A stretch of 24,986 nt of DNA from an uncultured Collinsella sp. (GCA_902479095.1 CABSNL010000029.1:1-24986); one strand, 5' to 3'. Positions 1-8,655 are shown, numbered from the stretch's first letter. The notes: generated by a model from the sequence alone, not told the origin. Translations and numbers: made by a program.

Positions 1-39
1 CCTCGGTCTCGTGGGCTCGGAGATGTGTATAAGAGACAG
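1..39. other. Nextera read-2 adapter at the contig start (artefact)
   Basis: Positions 6-39 match the Nextera transposase read-2 adapter, including the 19-base mosaic end AGATGTGTATAAGAGACAG. The five bases before it are probably part of an index. This is library-construction sequence, not genome. Open frames entering it give the artefact peptides MYKRQ and MCIRDR. Confidence 0.98.
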
Positions 40-378
40 ATCCAGGAGATCAGCGACGCCGCCGACGTTGTCGCCAATGCCGTCGACCCCGAGGCCAACA
101 TCATTTTCGGTACCGTTGTTGACGAGTCCCTGGGCGACCAGGTGCGCATCACCGTTATCGCCACGGGCTTCTCCGACTCCAACGTCAACCGTCAGGACGA
201 GCTCTTCGCTGCTCAGCAGTCCCAGAGCAAGGCCGTTGCCGCCGAGCCGCAGCGCACTGCTCCTGCCACGAGCCCGGCTCAGGCAGCTCCGACCCGCAAC
301 GTCGGTGGCACCGAGCTCCCGAACTTTGGCAACGACCAGTTTGAGCTTCCCGACTTCCTCAAGCGCGGTAGCTTCTAG
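40..378 (+). CDS. ftsZ: Cell division protein FtsZ, C-terminal fragment
   Basis: This is the last 112 residues of FtsZ, the tubulin-like GTPase that forms the cytokinetic ring. The 5' part is missing because the contig begins here at adapter sequence. The visible part covers the end of the C-terminal domain (ANIIFGTVVDESLGDQVRIT, then VIATGF), a Gln/Ala/Pro-rich variable linker of about 45 residues, and the conserved C-terminal tail ELPDFLKR. In the family that tail binds partners such as SepF and FtsA. It fits the SepF gene found downstream at 6720. The stop is TAG at 376. Identification rests on the domain end plus the tail and is firm. Confidence 0.95.
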   Translation: MQEISDAADVVANAVDPEANIIFGTVVDESLGDQVRITVIATGFSDSNVNRQDELFAAQQSQSKAVAAEPQRTAPATSPAQAAPTRNVGGTELPNFGNDQFELPDFLKRGSF

Positions 379-564
379 TTCGTTTTTCTCAATGACCTGC
401 ATGGGGTGCGTTTCGCCTTTGTAAACGAAAGCCTCCAATCTCCTTACGTTCCCTTTACGTTTGGTCCCTACCGCTGCGGGTATCCTTTTGATGAAGTATG
501 GCAGCCGTATGACATGGACTGCAGCGGCGTCGCCGCGATACTTGTGTTATTAGGAGGCTTTAGT

Positions 565-1365
565 ATGGCAGCACGTGCGGACAGCGTTTCGCGTGTCGAC
601 CATGATGGAGTTACGTTGGTGGAGGGTGCGACGCACGATGTTCGCTTTGCCTTCACCGAACGCACCGGCGGTGTTTCCGAAGATGCGTACTCCTCACTCA
701 ATCTGGGTTCGCATGTTGGCGATGACCCCTTTGCCGTTCAAGAAAATCGTCGCCGCGCACTCGAGGCCATAGGGGCCGCCGAGTGCGAGCACAACCTGCT
801 TGTTCCCAATCAAGTACACGGTGACCATGTCGTGACGGTGACCTCGAACGGTGCCGATGATCTCGTGAACATTCGCGAGCAGATTGCCGAGGGCTGTGAT
901 GCCATCGTCTGCACGGCCCGTGAGGTACCCGTGATGCTCTGCTTTGCCGATTGCGTTCCCGTGGTGCTGGTGGCTCCCGGCGGCTTTGCCGTGGTGCACT
1001 CTGGCTGGAAGGGCACGATTGCGCGCATTTCCGCCAAGGCGTGCCAAGCGCTCTGCGAGGCGGCTGGCTGCAAGCCGGACGACATCTCTGCCTACATTGG
1101 GCCCCATATCCTGGGTGACGAGTACGAGGTGTCTCAAGAACTTATGGACCGCTTTGCCTCAGAGTTCGCGTGCATCGATGCCGCCGCCTCCCGTATGCTC
1201 GATCTTTCTGCCGTCATTCGCGAGGCGCTGATGGACGCCGGCGTCGATGCAAGCAGCATTGTGGACACCAAGCTTTCCACCGTTCGTCAAAACGACCGCT
1301 TTTATTCCTACCGCAACGAGGGCGGCACCTGTGGGCGCCATGCAGCGATCGGCGTGATGCTATGA
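565..1365 (+). CDS. pgeF: PgeF/YfiH family (laccase-domain) protein
   Basis: 266 residues. The YfiH/PgeF family has a zinc site and is described as purine nucleoside phosphorylase/adenosine deaminase-like, or as an editing enzyme that removes wrong amino acids from peptidoglycan precursors. The three expected metal ligands are visible: H85 in NQVHGDH, C130 in CFADCVPVV and H145 in VVHSGWKGT, followed by IGPHILGDEYEVS. I chose ATG 565 because AGGAGG lies at 552-557 with good spacing. The frame stays open upstream to 406, but that extension has no ribosome binding site and does not resemble the family. It follows ftsZ as in many Gram-positive dcw clusters. Its TGA stop overlaps the pstS ATG by four bases (ATGA), which implies translational coupling to phosphate uptake. 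Confidence 0.93.
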   Translation: MAARADSVSRVDHDGVTLVEGATHDVRFAFTERTGGVSEDAYSSLNLGSHVGDDPFAVQENRRRALEAIGAAECEHNLLVPNQVHGDHVVTVTSNGADDLVNIREQIAEGCDAIVCTAREVPVMLCFADCVPVVLVAPGGFAVVHSGWKGTIARISAKACQALCEAAGCKPDDISAYIGPHILGDEYEVSQELMDRFASEFACIDAAASRMLDLSAVIREALMDAGVDASSIVDTKLSTVRQNDRFYSYRNEGGTCGRHAAIGVML

Positions 1366-2198
1366 GAAAGATCGCATCGGTCCTGAGTGCTGCAGTGCTC
1401 ACGCTCACGCTGTGCGCCTGCTCCTCGGGATCTTCCACGTCTTCTATTACCGTGGCCGGTTCGACCACGTGCCTTCCCATTGCCGAGATCGCAGCCGAGG
1501 GCTTTAAGGAAGAGACCGGCATCGACGTGCTCGTCTCCGGCCTTGGCTCCTCTGCGGGTATCGAGGCTGTCAGCAACGGCACGGCCGACATCGCCAGTTC
1601 GTCTCGTGGCCTCAATGCCGACGAGCAGGATTTGGGCTTGACCCCGATCGTAATCGCGCACGACGGCATCGCAGTCATCGTGAACGACGACAACCCGGTC
1701 GACAATCTCTCGATCGAGCAGCTCCGCGATATTTATGCCGGCAAGATCACCAACTGGAAGGAAGTCGGCGGAGAGGACCTGAAGATTCAGGTTATCAACC
1801 GCGATGAGGCGTCCGGTACGCGCGAGGCCTTTCGTACCATCGTAATGGACGGCACGTCGTTCGATCGCCGCTCGGCCGTTCTTTCGGGCACGGGTCAGGT
1901 ACGCGATGTCGTGTCCCGCTCGCGTGGCGCCATTGGCTACATCTCGCTGGGTTTTGTCGAGAGCCTCAACGCCAAGACCTCGGTCAAGGCCGTTTCGGTC
2001 AACCATGTCGAGGCATCCGAGAAGACGGTCGCAAGTGGCGGCTATCCCATCTCGCGCGACCTTTACTTCTTTGTGAAGGGTACGCCTTCGCAGCGGGCGC
2101 AGGACTACATTGACTATGTGACGTCCGAGAAGATGGACAAGCAGATTCGCGAGGCGGGCTTTATTCCCGTCACCAACGACGGAAAGGGGAGTGAGTAA
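1362..2198 (+). CDS. pstS: Phosphate ABC transporter, phosphate-binding lipoprotein PstS
   Basis: 278 residues. This is the extracytoplasmic phosphate-binding subunit of the PstSCAB importer. The N-terminus is a lipoprotein signal: a short basic start (MRKIA), a hydrophobic core and a lipobox-like LCAC with the modified cysteine at residue 20. The mature part carries family phosphate-binding segments: AGSTTCLPIAE near the start, then GLGSSAGIEAVSNGTADIAS, and NRDEASGTREAF. It has the shorter length typical of Gram-positive PstS. The ATG overlaps the pgeF stop. No separate ribosome site is needed if ribosomes re-initiate, and none is obvious. No clear Pho-box repeat or private promoter is visible, so expression may depend on readthrough from ftsZ-pgeF. 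Confidence 0.95.
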   Translation: MRKIASVLSAAVLTLTLCACSSGSSTSSITVAGSTTCLPIAEIAAEGFKEETGIDVLVSGLGSSAGIEAVSNGTADIASSSRGLNADEQDLGLTPIVIAHDGIAVIVNDDNPVDNLSIEQLRDIYAGKITNWKEVGGEDLKIQVINRDEASGTREAFRTIVMDGTSFDRRSAVLSGTGQVRDVVSRSRGAIGYISLGFVESLNAKTSVKAVSVNHVEASEKTVASGGYPISRDLYFFVKGTPSQRAQDYIDYVTSEKMDKQIREAGFIPVTNDGKGSE

Positions 2199-2199
2199 C

Positions 2200-3126
2200 G
2201 TGGAAGCACAGGAAACCCCCCAGATTGAGCAGGAGGCTCAGGCGCCCAAAAAGCGTGAGTTGGCGTTGGTGTCGCGCGGCACCTATCTCAAGGAGAAGGC
2301 GTTGCAGTGGATCTTCTTTGCCTGCGCGTTCTTGGCGGTCGTCACCGTCATCCTGATTTTTGTCTTTACCACGTACTCGGCGCTGCCGGTCTTTACCGAC
2401 ATCGGTCTGGCGGACTTCTTTAGCTTTACGTGGGCGCCCTCCGAGGGTCACTACGGCATCATGTCGCTGCTGGCGGGCTCTGGCCTGGTGACGGTCGGTG
2501 CGCTCGCCATGGGCGTGCCCCTGGGTGTGGGCACGGCCGTGTATCTGGTCGAGATCGCCAGCAAGCGCGTGCGCAGGCTCATCAGCCCCGCCGTCGACCT
2601 GCTGGCGGGCATCCCCTCCATCATCTACGGCTTCTTTGGCATGGTCATCATCCGCCCGTTTATCGCCCAGCTGACCGGCGGCCTTGGATTTGGCGCACTG
2701 ACGGCGTGGTTCGTGCTCGCCATCATGATCGTCCCTACCATCACCACGCTCACCATCGATGCCCTCAATTCCATTCCCATGGGCATTCGCGAGGCGTCCT
2801 ATGCCATGGGCGCCACCAAGTGGCAGACCATCTACAAGGTCGTGCTTCCTGCAGCCAAGCTGGGCATTGTCGATGCGATTGTCTTGGGTATGGGGCGTGC
2901 CATCGGTGAGACCATGGCCGTGCTGATGGTCGTGGGCAACGCCCCGGTCATTCCGGATAGCATCTCGAGCCCCATCTCGACGCTCACGAGTCAGATTGCG
3001 CTCGACATGAGTTATTCCTCGGGCCTGCACCGCTCGGCTCTGTTCGGCATGGGCGTTGTCCTGTTTATCATCTCCGCTGCACTGGTGGGTATCGTCCGTC
3101 TGATTTCCAAGAAGAAGAGGGGGTAG
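2200..3126 (+). CDS. pstC: Phosphate ABC transporter permease PstC
   Basis: 308 residues. This is one of the two membrane channel subunits of the Pst importer. A cytoplasmic N-tail rich in Glu/Gln/Lys is followed by a first membrane helix (WIFFACAFLAVVTVILIFVF). A periplasmic stretch and further helices come next, containing the ABC-permease EAA-type loop around EASYAMGATKWQTIYKVVLP, which contacts the ATPase. GTG 2200 is preferred: AAGGGGAG at 2184-2191 lies eight bases upstream. GTG 2191 is in frame but too close to that site. Either start makes a short overlap or near-overlap with the pstS stop at 2196-2198, so the two are coupled. The pairing with PstA and PstB makes the assignment secure; only the start is uncertain. 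Confidence 0.94.
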   Translation: MEAQETPQIEQEAQAPKKRELALVSRGTYLKEKALQWIFFACAFLAVVTVILIFVFTTYSALPVFTDIGLADFFSFTWAPSEGHYGIMSLLAGSGLVTVGALAMGVPLGVGTAVYLVEIASKRVRRLISPAVDLLAGIPSIIYGFFGMVIIRPFIAQLTGGLGFGALTAWFVLAIMIVPTITTLTIDALNSIPMGIREASYAMGATKWQTIYKVVLPAAKLGIVDAIVLGMGRAIGETMAVLMVVGNAPVIPDSISSPISTLTSQIALDMSYSSGLHRSALFGMGVVLFIISAALVGIVRLISKKKRG

Positions 3127-3129
3127 GCT

Positions 3130-4035
3130 ATGTCCGATTCCGTTGACACGACGGTCGATACGACCTCGTCGCGCGAGCGCATCAAGCGTGCCCTTTCTCA
3201 TGGTAAGAAGGGCTGCATCAACAAGGACCTGTCCAACAAGATTATGCTCGGCGTGTTTCGCGCCGCGGCCTATATCACCACCCTGGTGTTGCTCGCCATC
3301 ATCGCTTACGTGGTCATCAACGGTCTTCCGCATATCTCGCTCGACTTTATCTTCGGCTGGCCGCAGGGTGTAAACGCCGAGGGTGGCATCTGGCCCACGA
3401 TCGTCTCGACCATCTACGTGACGGTGCTCGCCATGCTCATCTGCACGCCGGTTGCCGTCTTGGCTGCGGTCTATCTGGCCGAGTACGCCAAACAGGGCAA
3501 GATTGTCGACATCATTCGCTATGCTGCCGATGCCCTGGCCTCGGTGCCCTCTATTGTTATGGGCCTCTTTGGCTACGCCTTGTTTGTTGAGGCCATGGGC
3601 CTGGGCCTTTCGATGGTCTCGGCCGCCCTGGCGCTGGCGCTTCTGATGCTGCCCATCGTCATGCGCACCACCGAGGAGGCAATCCGCGCCGTTCCGCGCT
3701 ATATCCGTTGGGGCGCATATGGCCTGGGCGCCACCAAGTGGCAGGTCGTCTCCAAGATCGTGCTTCCTTCGGCCTTTGGCCGCATCGCCACCGGTATCGT
3801 CCTTGCCATCGGCCGCGCCATCGGCGAGACCGCCGTGGTGCTCTACACCATGGGTCAGGCCATCAACCTGCCTATTTCGCCGCTCGATTCCGGTCGTCCC
3901 ATGACCGTTCACCTCTATTTGCTTGCCAATGACGGCATCAACATGAACGCAGCCTACGGCACCGCGCTTTTGCTGATGGCGATTATTCTGGCCTTCAACC
4001 TGTTTGCGCGTTATCTGTCGCGCAAGCGCCGCTAG
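3130..4035 (+). CDS. pstA: Phosphate ABC transporter permease PstA
   Basis: 301 residues. This is the second channel subunit of the Pst importer. About 45 soluble N-terminal residues precede the first helix (AAAYITTLVLLAIIAYVVI). Several more helices follow, with an EAA-like coupling loop YGLGATKWQVVSKIVLPS near residues 195-215. GLPHISLDFIFGWPQG after helix 1 is characteristic of PstA. ATG 3130 follows the pstC stop by three bases, behind AGAGGGGG. The PstC and PstA coupling loops are clearly homologous, which fits a heterodimeric channel. Confidence 0.95.
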   Translation: MSDSVDTTVDTTSSRERIKRALSHGKKGCINKDLSNKIMLGVFRAAAYITTLVLLAIIAYVVINGLPHISLDFIFGWPQGVNAEGGIWPTIVSTIYVTVLAMLICTPVAVLAAVYLAEYAKQGKIVDIIRYAADALASVPSIVMGLFGYALFVEAMGLGLSMVSAALALALLMLPIVMRTTEEAIRAVPRYIRWGAYGLGATKWQVVSKIVLPSAFGRIATGIVLAIGRAIGETAVVLYTMGQAINLPISPLDSGRPMTVHLYLLANDGINMNAAYGTALLLMAIILAFNLFARYLSRKRR

Positions 4036-4047
4036 TTAAGGAGTCCC

Positions 4048-4849
<802 letters not shown>

Positions 4850-4851
<2 letters not shown>

Positions 4852-4923
4852 TCGGCGCGACTAGTCCCAAGCCGATCGGACCTGGTCCGGTGCGTATTCA
4901 CTGTGCGGGCGGCATGACCGCAC
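4850..4923 (+). repeat. Cluster of three inverted repeats between pstB and phoU
   Basis: The 92-base gap contains three dyads in succession. GATCGGC/GCCGATC lies at 4850-4856 and 4871-4877 and begins inside the pstB stop codon. CGGACCTGGTCCG lies at 4877-4889. GTGCGG/CCGCAC lies at 4903-4908 and 4918-4923. None is followed by a T-run, so these are not classical terminators. They could form mRNA processing or stability structures separating pstB from phoU, or bind a regulator. The function is inferred only. Confidence 0.5.
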
Positions 4924-4943
4924 CCAACTGATTGGAGTGAACC

Positions 4944-5801
4944 ATGCGCAAACTGTTTTCCCGTCAGCTCGTCGAGGCTCGTCACGAGATGTTGAGCATC
5001 TACGAGGCTGTAGACCTGGCTCTTCACGACGCCGTGAAGGCCTATGTGACCGACGACCGCAAGCTCGCCACCAAGACCAAGAAGCGCACGCTTTCGATTG
5101 ACGCGCGCTGCGCCAACTTGGAGGCCGTGTGCTACAACCTGATCGCTACGCAGTCGCCGGTCGCCTCCGACTTCCGCTTGCTGCAGACGATCATCTACGT
5201 CGACTTTAACCTGCAGCGCATGACCGATAAGGTTCGCCAGATCTGCCGCGCCACGCGTCACATGGTCAAGGCCGACATCTCGCTGCCTCAGGAACTCGTC
5301 GGTACGGTTGAGGCCGAGGCCGAAGCTGTTTACCAGGTGCTGGGTTCGTCGCTGTCCGCGCTCGTCACTAACGACATGTCCATCATCTGCAGCCTGGCCG
5401 CCGAGGACGAGCCGGTGCATGCGGCGTACGAGAAGTTCTTCCGCACCTTTAATCGTATGGATACGGGCGATTTTATGGACGACGACAGCAACTATGACGA
5501 TCTGCGTCGCGCCATCATGGTCTCGCGCTACCTCGATCGCATCGCCTCGATTTCCATCGATGCCGCCTGCCGTCTGACCTTCCTTTTGACCGGCCAACGT
5601 ATGACTGCCGGCGATATCGCCCGCACGGACGAGGATGAGCTCGAGAGCATGCGCGTGCCTTCGGGCGAGGGCGTTATCATGAGGCCTGCCGTCGACGCAC
5701 GCTTTGTTGCCAAGGTGCCCGCTAACGAGGTGAGCGAGGGTCTTCGCTACCTGTTGGATCATCTTGAGGACGAGGATGATGGTGAGGACGACGAGGAGTA
5801 G
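4944..5801 (+). CDS. phoU: Phosphate signalling regulator PhoU
   Basis: 285 residues. PhoU couples the Pst transporter to phosphate-responsive signalling and restrains uptake. Two helical PhoU repeats are visible: the first around residues 5-100 with SPVASDFRLLQTIIYVDFNLQRMTD split by the family's basic/acidic metal-site helices, the second around 120-215 containing MVSRYLDRIASISIDAA. The usual family length is about 215-240. This protein has roughly 60 extra C-terminal residues ending in a strongly acidic tail (EDEDDGEDDEE). TTGGAGTG precedes the ATG. It is the last gene of the pst operon; a strong hairpin follows at 5840. No PhoR or PhoB gene is in the window. Confidence 0.92.
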   Translation: MRKLFSRQLVEARHEMLSIYEAVDLALHDAVKAYVTDDRKLATKTKKRTLSIDARCANLEAVCYNLIATQSPVASDFRLLQTIIYVDFNLQRMTDKVRQICRATRHMVKADISLPQELVGTVEAEAEAVYQVLGSSLSALVTNDMSIICSLAAEDEPVHAAYEKFFRTFNRMDTGDFMDDDSNYDDLRRAIMVSRYLDRIASISIDAACRLTFLLTGQRMTAGDIARTDEDELESMRVPSGEGVIMRPAVDARFVAKVPANEVSEGLRYLLDHLEDEDDGEDDEE

Positions 5802-5839
5802 GGTAGCCCCATTCGTTGAGAGATTGTAAATACCTAAGG

Positions 5840-5871
5840 GAGCGCGGCCTTGCGGATGCGGGGCCGCGCTC
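5840..5871 (+). terminator. Hairpin downstream of phoU
   Basis: A perfect 10-bp stem, GAGCGCGGCC with GGCCGCGCTC, encloses a 12-base loop. TTGCGCT follows rather than a real T-run, so it is a weak intrinsic terminator or an mRNA-stabilising hairpin. It separates the pst-phoU block from yggS. Confidence 0.6.
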
Positions 5872-5921
5872 TTGCGCTAGCATGGGACTACTTGTTGTGC
5901 TGTTAGCGGAGGCGATTGGCA

Positions 5922-6659
5922 ATGGATAACTATTTGAATGTAATGCGCGCTCGCCGCGAGCAGATACTCGAGCGCTTCTATGCCGCGCTCGATCGCGCTG
6001 GGAGGCCCCACGATGCCGCGCGTCTGATTGCCGTGTCCAAGACCGTTGGCGTCGATGAGACTATCACGGCCATCCAGGTTGGATATCGCCATTTTGCCGA
6101 GAACCGCCCGCAAGAACTCGTCCGCAAGCTTACAGGTCTGGCGGAGTATCCGGAGCTGCCCGAGGTGCGCTTCGATATGATTGGCAACCTTCAGACCAAC
6201 AAGATTAACGCGGTGTTGGGCTCTGCCGAGCTGATTCATTCGGTTGGTTCGCTTCATCTGGCGCAGGCGATCTCGAGCCGTGCCATTCGCAAGATCGAAG
6301 CGGGCGAGCTCGCCGCCCCCCAGCAGGTGCTGATCGAGGTCAACGTGAGCGGCGAGGAGTCCAAGGGCGGCTTTTCGCCCGATGAGATTCGTGGCGTTGC
6401 TGGCGAGCTTTCGGAACTTGAGGGAATTTGTGTGCAGGGCCTTATGACTATGGCCCCTCGGGGGAACAAGGATGTGGCGCGTCGCACCTTTGCCGGGCTG
6501 CGAGAGCTGAGGAATGAGCTGGAGGCGGCGCATCCCGATCTGAGGCTGCCCGAGCTTTCTTGCGGCATGAGCGAGGACTTTGAGCCTGCCCTTGAGGAGG
6601 GCTCTACGCTCGTTCGCCTGGGCAGGGTAGTATTTAGCCCGGAGTTTGCAGTAAAATAG
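5922..6659 (+). CDS. yggS: YggS family pyridoxal phosphate homeostasis protein
   Basis: 245 residues, normal for the family. It is a single-domain PLP-binding TIM-barrel protein that buffers PLP and affects amino-acid metabolism; no enzyme reaction is established. The PLP lysine is K40 in LIAVSKT. Other hallmarks are HFAENRPQEL, FDMIGNLQTNK, EVNVSGEESKGGF, GLMTMAP and the phosphate-binding end LSCGMSEDFEPAL with STLVRLGRVVF. ATG 5922 is chosen over TTG 5916 because GGAGG at 5908-5912 is nine bases from the ATG but only three from the TTG. It resumes the standard division cluster order (yggS before sepF) after the pst interruption. Confidence 0.93.
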   Translation: MDNYLNVMRARREQILERFYAALDRAGRPHDAARLIAVSKTVGVDETITAIQVGYRHFAENRPQELVRKLTGLAEYPELPEVRFDMIGNLQTNKINAVLGSAELIHSVGSLHLAQAISSRAIRKIEAGELAAPQQVLIEVNVSGEESKGGFSPDEIRGVAGELSELEGICVQGLMTMAPRGNKDVARRTFAGLRELRNELEAAHPDLRLPELSCGMSEDFEPALEEGSTLVRLGRVVFSPEFAVK

Positions 6660-6719
6660 GGCTCTGAAGTGCGCACTGGTTTACAGAGCGCCTGCACTAA
6701 ACCGTGAGAGGACACAACC

Positions 6720-7445
6720 ATGGGCTTCCTTGACGAGATTAAAAATAAGATGCACCTGGGCGGCCAGCAGGGTTACGACCAGGGCTATGACCAGGATGAC
6801 GACTACGGCTACGATGACGGCTACGACGATGGCTATCAGAACAACGGTTACAGCGGCGCCTCGGGCGAGGGCTTCTATACCCAGGACGAGCCGAGTAACG
6901 GCCTGCTGGGCCAGACGCGCCGCGGTGAGGCCGAGTCTGTAGCGGTGTACACGCGCTCCGGCCAGCTGGTCGGCGATGACTCCCGTCATGCAACGACGTA
7001 CAATCCGCCGTCGCGTTCTCAGGATAGTGTCGCGGGCGGCTATCGTCCCGGCGCTTACGACACGCCGTCGAGCTATGCCGAGAGCGCTCGCGCTCGCGCC
7101 GCGGCACCTGCGCCCGCTCCTGCGCCGAGCGACGCCTCGGCCTATGCGAGCAACATCATTAACGCCACGCCGCAGCTGCCTGCCTATGTTCTGCGTCCCG
7201 AGAGCTATGACGATGTCGAGACCGTTGTCCGCCGTGTGCGCACCAAGCAGCCCGTTGCGCTGATTTTTGTTGGCGTTCGCACCGAGGTCGCCAAGCGTGT
7301 CCTGGACTTTAGCTATGGCTTTGCCTGCGGCCTGGGCGCTACGGTCAAAGAGGTGGGCGATCGCGTGTTTATGGTGCTGCCCGCCGGCTGCGAGGTCAAG
7401 GATTCGGACCTCAAGAAGCTGCGCGCCGACGGCTACCTTAAGTAA
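6720..7445 (+). CDS. sepF: Cell division protein SepF
   Basis: 241 residues. SepF binds the FtsZ tail and tethers it to the membrane in Gram-positives. The N-terminal amphipathic helix (MGFLDEIKNKMHLG) is the expected membrane anchor. It is followed by a very Tyr/Asp/Gly-rich run with repeated YD(D/Q)GY units (about residues 18-45), a long Ser/Pro/Ala linker, and the SepF core from about residue 158 (YVLRPESYDDVETVVRRVRT to VFMVLPAGCEV). It is longer than the ~150-residue Bacillus protein because of the linker. AGAGG lies a few bases upstream of ATG. The TAA at 7443 is in the same frame as yggT. Confidence 0.94.
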   Translation: MGFLDEIKNKMHLGGQQGYDQGYDQDDDYGYDDGYDDGYQNNGYSGASGEGFYTQDEPSNGLLGQTRRGEAESVAVYTRSGQLVGDDSRHATTYNPPSRSQDSVAGGYRPGAYDTPSSYAESARARAAAPAPAPAPSDASAYASNIINATPQLPAYVLRPESYDDVETVVRRVRTKQPVALIFVGVRTEVAKRVLDFSYGFACGLGATVKEVGDRVFMVLPAGCEVKDSDLKKLRADGYLK

Positions 7446-7466
7446 ACCCAAGACGAGGAGATTCCC

Positions 7467-7748
7467 ATCAACATCTACACCATTGTTCAGCTGGTCAACA
7501 CGCTGTTCAACTTCTACTCCACGCTCATTGTGGTCTATTGCTTTATGACGTGGATTCCCATGAAGCAGGGCGGCCTGCTGCAGGATATCGCCGCGGTGCT
7601 CGATAGCGTCTGCGGTCCGTGGCTCAACCTGTTTCGTCGGTTTATTCCGCCGATGGGTGGCGTTGATTTTTCGCCGGTCGTTGCAATTATTGCGTTGCAG
7701 TTGGTGCAGAGGCTGATTCTGCAGCTTCTTATAGGTATACTCGTATAG
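7467..7748 (+). CDS. yggT: YggT/YlmG family membrane protein with a non-canonical ATC start
   Basis: 93 residues if translation begins at ATC 7467. YggT/YlmG proteins are small two-helix membrane proteins linked to division and envelope assembly. Two hydrophobic segments are visible: TLFNFYSTLIVVYCFMTW at about residues 12-29 and VVAIIALQLVQRLILQLLIG at about 70-89. Between them is the family signature LFRRFIPPMGGVDFSP. There is no ATG, GTG or TTG in this frame between the sepF stop (7443-7445) and GTG 7530, which would delete the first helix. A perfect GAGGAG at 7455-7460 lies six bases before ATC 7467, and starting there gives the usual family length. ATT 7461 directly abuts the site and is less likely. 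A sequencing error of an ATG is possible. Confidence 0.85.
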   Translation: MNIYTIVQLVNTLFNFYSTLIVVYCFMTWIPMKQGGLLQDIAAVLDSVCGPWLNLFRRFIPPMGGVDFSPVVAIIALQLVQRLILQLLIGILV

Positions 7749-7810
7749 AACTGGCTCAGTAACTCATGTCGGGCGCCCAGCGCCGAGGCGATGAAAAAGG
7801 AGAACTTGTT

Positions 7811-8488
7811 ATGGCTATTACCCCTGCTGACATCCAGACTCAGACTTTCTCTGAGGCCAAGCGCGGCTACGATCCCGCCGAGGTCGACGTCTTTTTGGAG
7901 ACGCTGTCCTCCGAGGTTGACGCTATGCTTGCCAAGATTGTCGATCTTAAGGGTCGTCTGACTGCCACCGAGCAGCAGCTTGCTGACACGCAGGCTCAGC
8001 TTGCCCAGGCTCAGGACGCTGCCGCTCAGGCCGTTCCCGCCGCTCCTGTGGCCGCTCCCGCACCCGACTTCTCCGCTCAGGAGCGCCAGATCTCCGCTGC
8101 GCTGATCGCTGCCCAGCAGACCGCCGAGGGCATCGTCAACGACGCTAACGAGAACGCTGAGCGCATCCGCAATGAAGCCGACGCCAAGGCCCGCGAGGTC
8201 ATCCGTCAGGCCCTGACCGAGAAGCAGGCCGAGCTCGAGGAGATCGACCGTCTGAAGGCTTCCCGTGAGGAGTTCAAGGCTGAGTACCTCAAGCTCATCC
8301 AGCACTTCATGGACGATGCCCAGAATTCCTTCCCCGCTGATCTTATGGCCTCCACGCCGGTCGGTTCTGCCGCTTCTCCTGCGGTGACCGTTCCCGCCGC
8401 CGAGCCGCTGCCTGTCGCTGATCCGGTTGTCCCCGTGGCCGATCCTTTCGCTCCGATCGACAACTTCACTGCCGACGACCTGGACTAA
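7811..8488 (+). CDS. divIVA: DivIVA domain-containing protein
   Basis: 225 residues. DivIVA proteins sense negative membrane curvature at poles and septa and recruit growth and division factors. The N-terminal membrane-binding domain is recognisable (ITPADIQTQTFSEAKRGYDP then AEVDVFLETL). The first coiled coil runs to about residue 75, an Ala/Pro-rich linker follows (about 75-92), then a second long coiled coil (about 95-180) rich in Ala, Glu and Lys, and a Pro/Ala/Val tail ending DNFTADDLD. AAAGGAG precedes the ATG at normal distance. It ends the cluster and is followed by a strong terminator. This may be the Wag31-type growth organiser or a generic DivIVA relative; the domain alone does not decide. 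Confidence 0.9.
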   Translation: MAITPADIQTQTFSEAKRGYDPAEVDVFLETLSSEVDAMLAKIVDLKGRLTATEQQLADTQAQLAQAQDAAAQAVPAAPVAAPAPDFSAQERQISAALIAAQQTAEGIVNDANENAERIRNEADAKAREVIRQALTEKQAELEEIDRLKASREEFKAEYLKLIQHFMDDAQNSFPADLMASTPVGSAASPAVTVPAAEPLPVADPVVPVADPFAPIDNFTADDLD

Positions 8489-8514
8489 CATTCGGCCTAC
8501 AATTTAGTGCCTAG

Positions 8515-8545
8515 AAAGGACCCGCAGCTTGCGGGTCCTTTTTTA
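8515..8545 (+). terminator. Intrinsic terminator after divIVA
   Basis: The stem AAAGGACCCGCA (8515-8526) pairs perfectly with TGCGGGTCCTTT (8530-8541) around the loop GCT. The T-run continues to 8545. It closes the long + strand division/phosphate block. Confidence 0.93.
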
Positions 8546-8570
8546 TGACTGTGCCGGGGTGCGTAACATT

Positions 8571-8607
8571 AAAAACCGAGCCCTGCACATAGTGGCGCAG
8601 AACTCGG
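8571..8607 (-). terminator. Intrinsic terminator of the nitroreductase gene
   Basis: On the - strand, CCGAGTTCTGC pairs over 11 positions (two G-U) with GCAGGGCTCGG around a 10-base loop and is followed by TTTTTAAT. It lies about 50 bases past the nitroreductase stop, back to back with the divIVA terminator. Confidence 0.85.
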
Positions 8608-8655
8608 CGAGCGGGTGAGCGGTCAAGGGTAGGTTTTAAGGCATGTCCCAAAAAT

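Noticed and set aside
1..424. Open frames starting in the first 40 bases (MGSEMCIRDR, MYKRQ)
   Set aside because: Their starts lie in adapter DNA; only the in-frame FtsZ part from position 40 is genomic.
406..564. N-terminal extension of PgeF
   Set aside because: The frame is open but lacks a ribosome site and family similarity, while ATG 565 has AGGAGG at good spacing.
2170..3912. Long open frame on the - strand opposite pstC-pstA
   Set aside because: It is rich in His/Asp/Arg/Gly as expected for the antisense of a GC-rich gene, has no family similarity, and the + strand genes are certain.
7443..7466. SepF-YggT fusion by stop-codon readthrough
   Set aside because: The two genes are in the same frame with only one TAA between them, but a perfect ribosome site directly before ATC 7467 is a simpler explanation.
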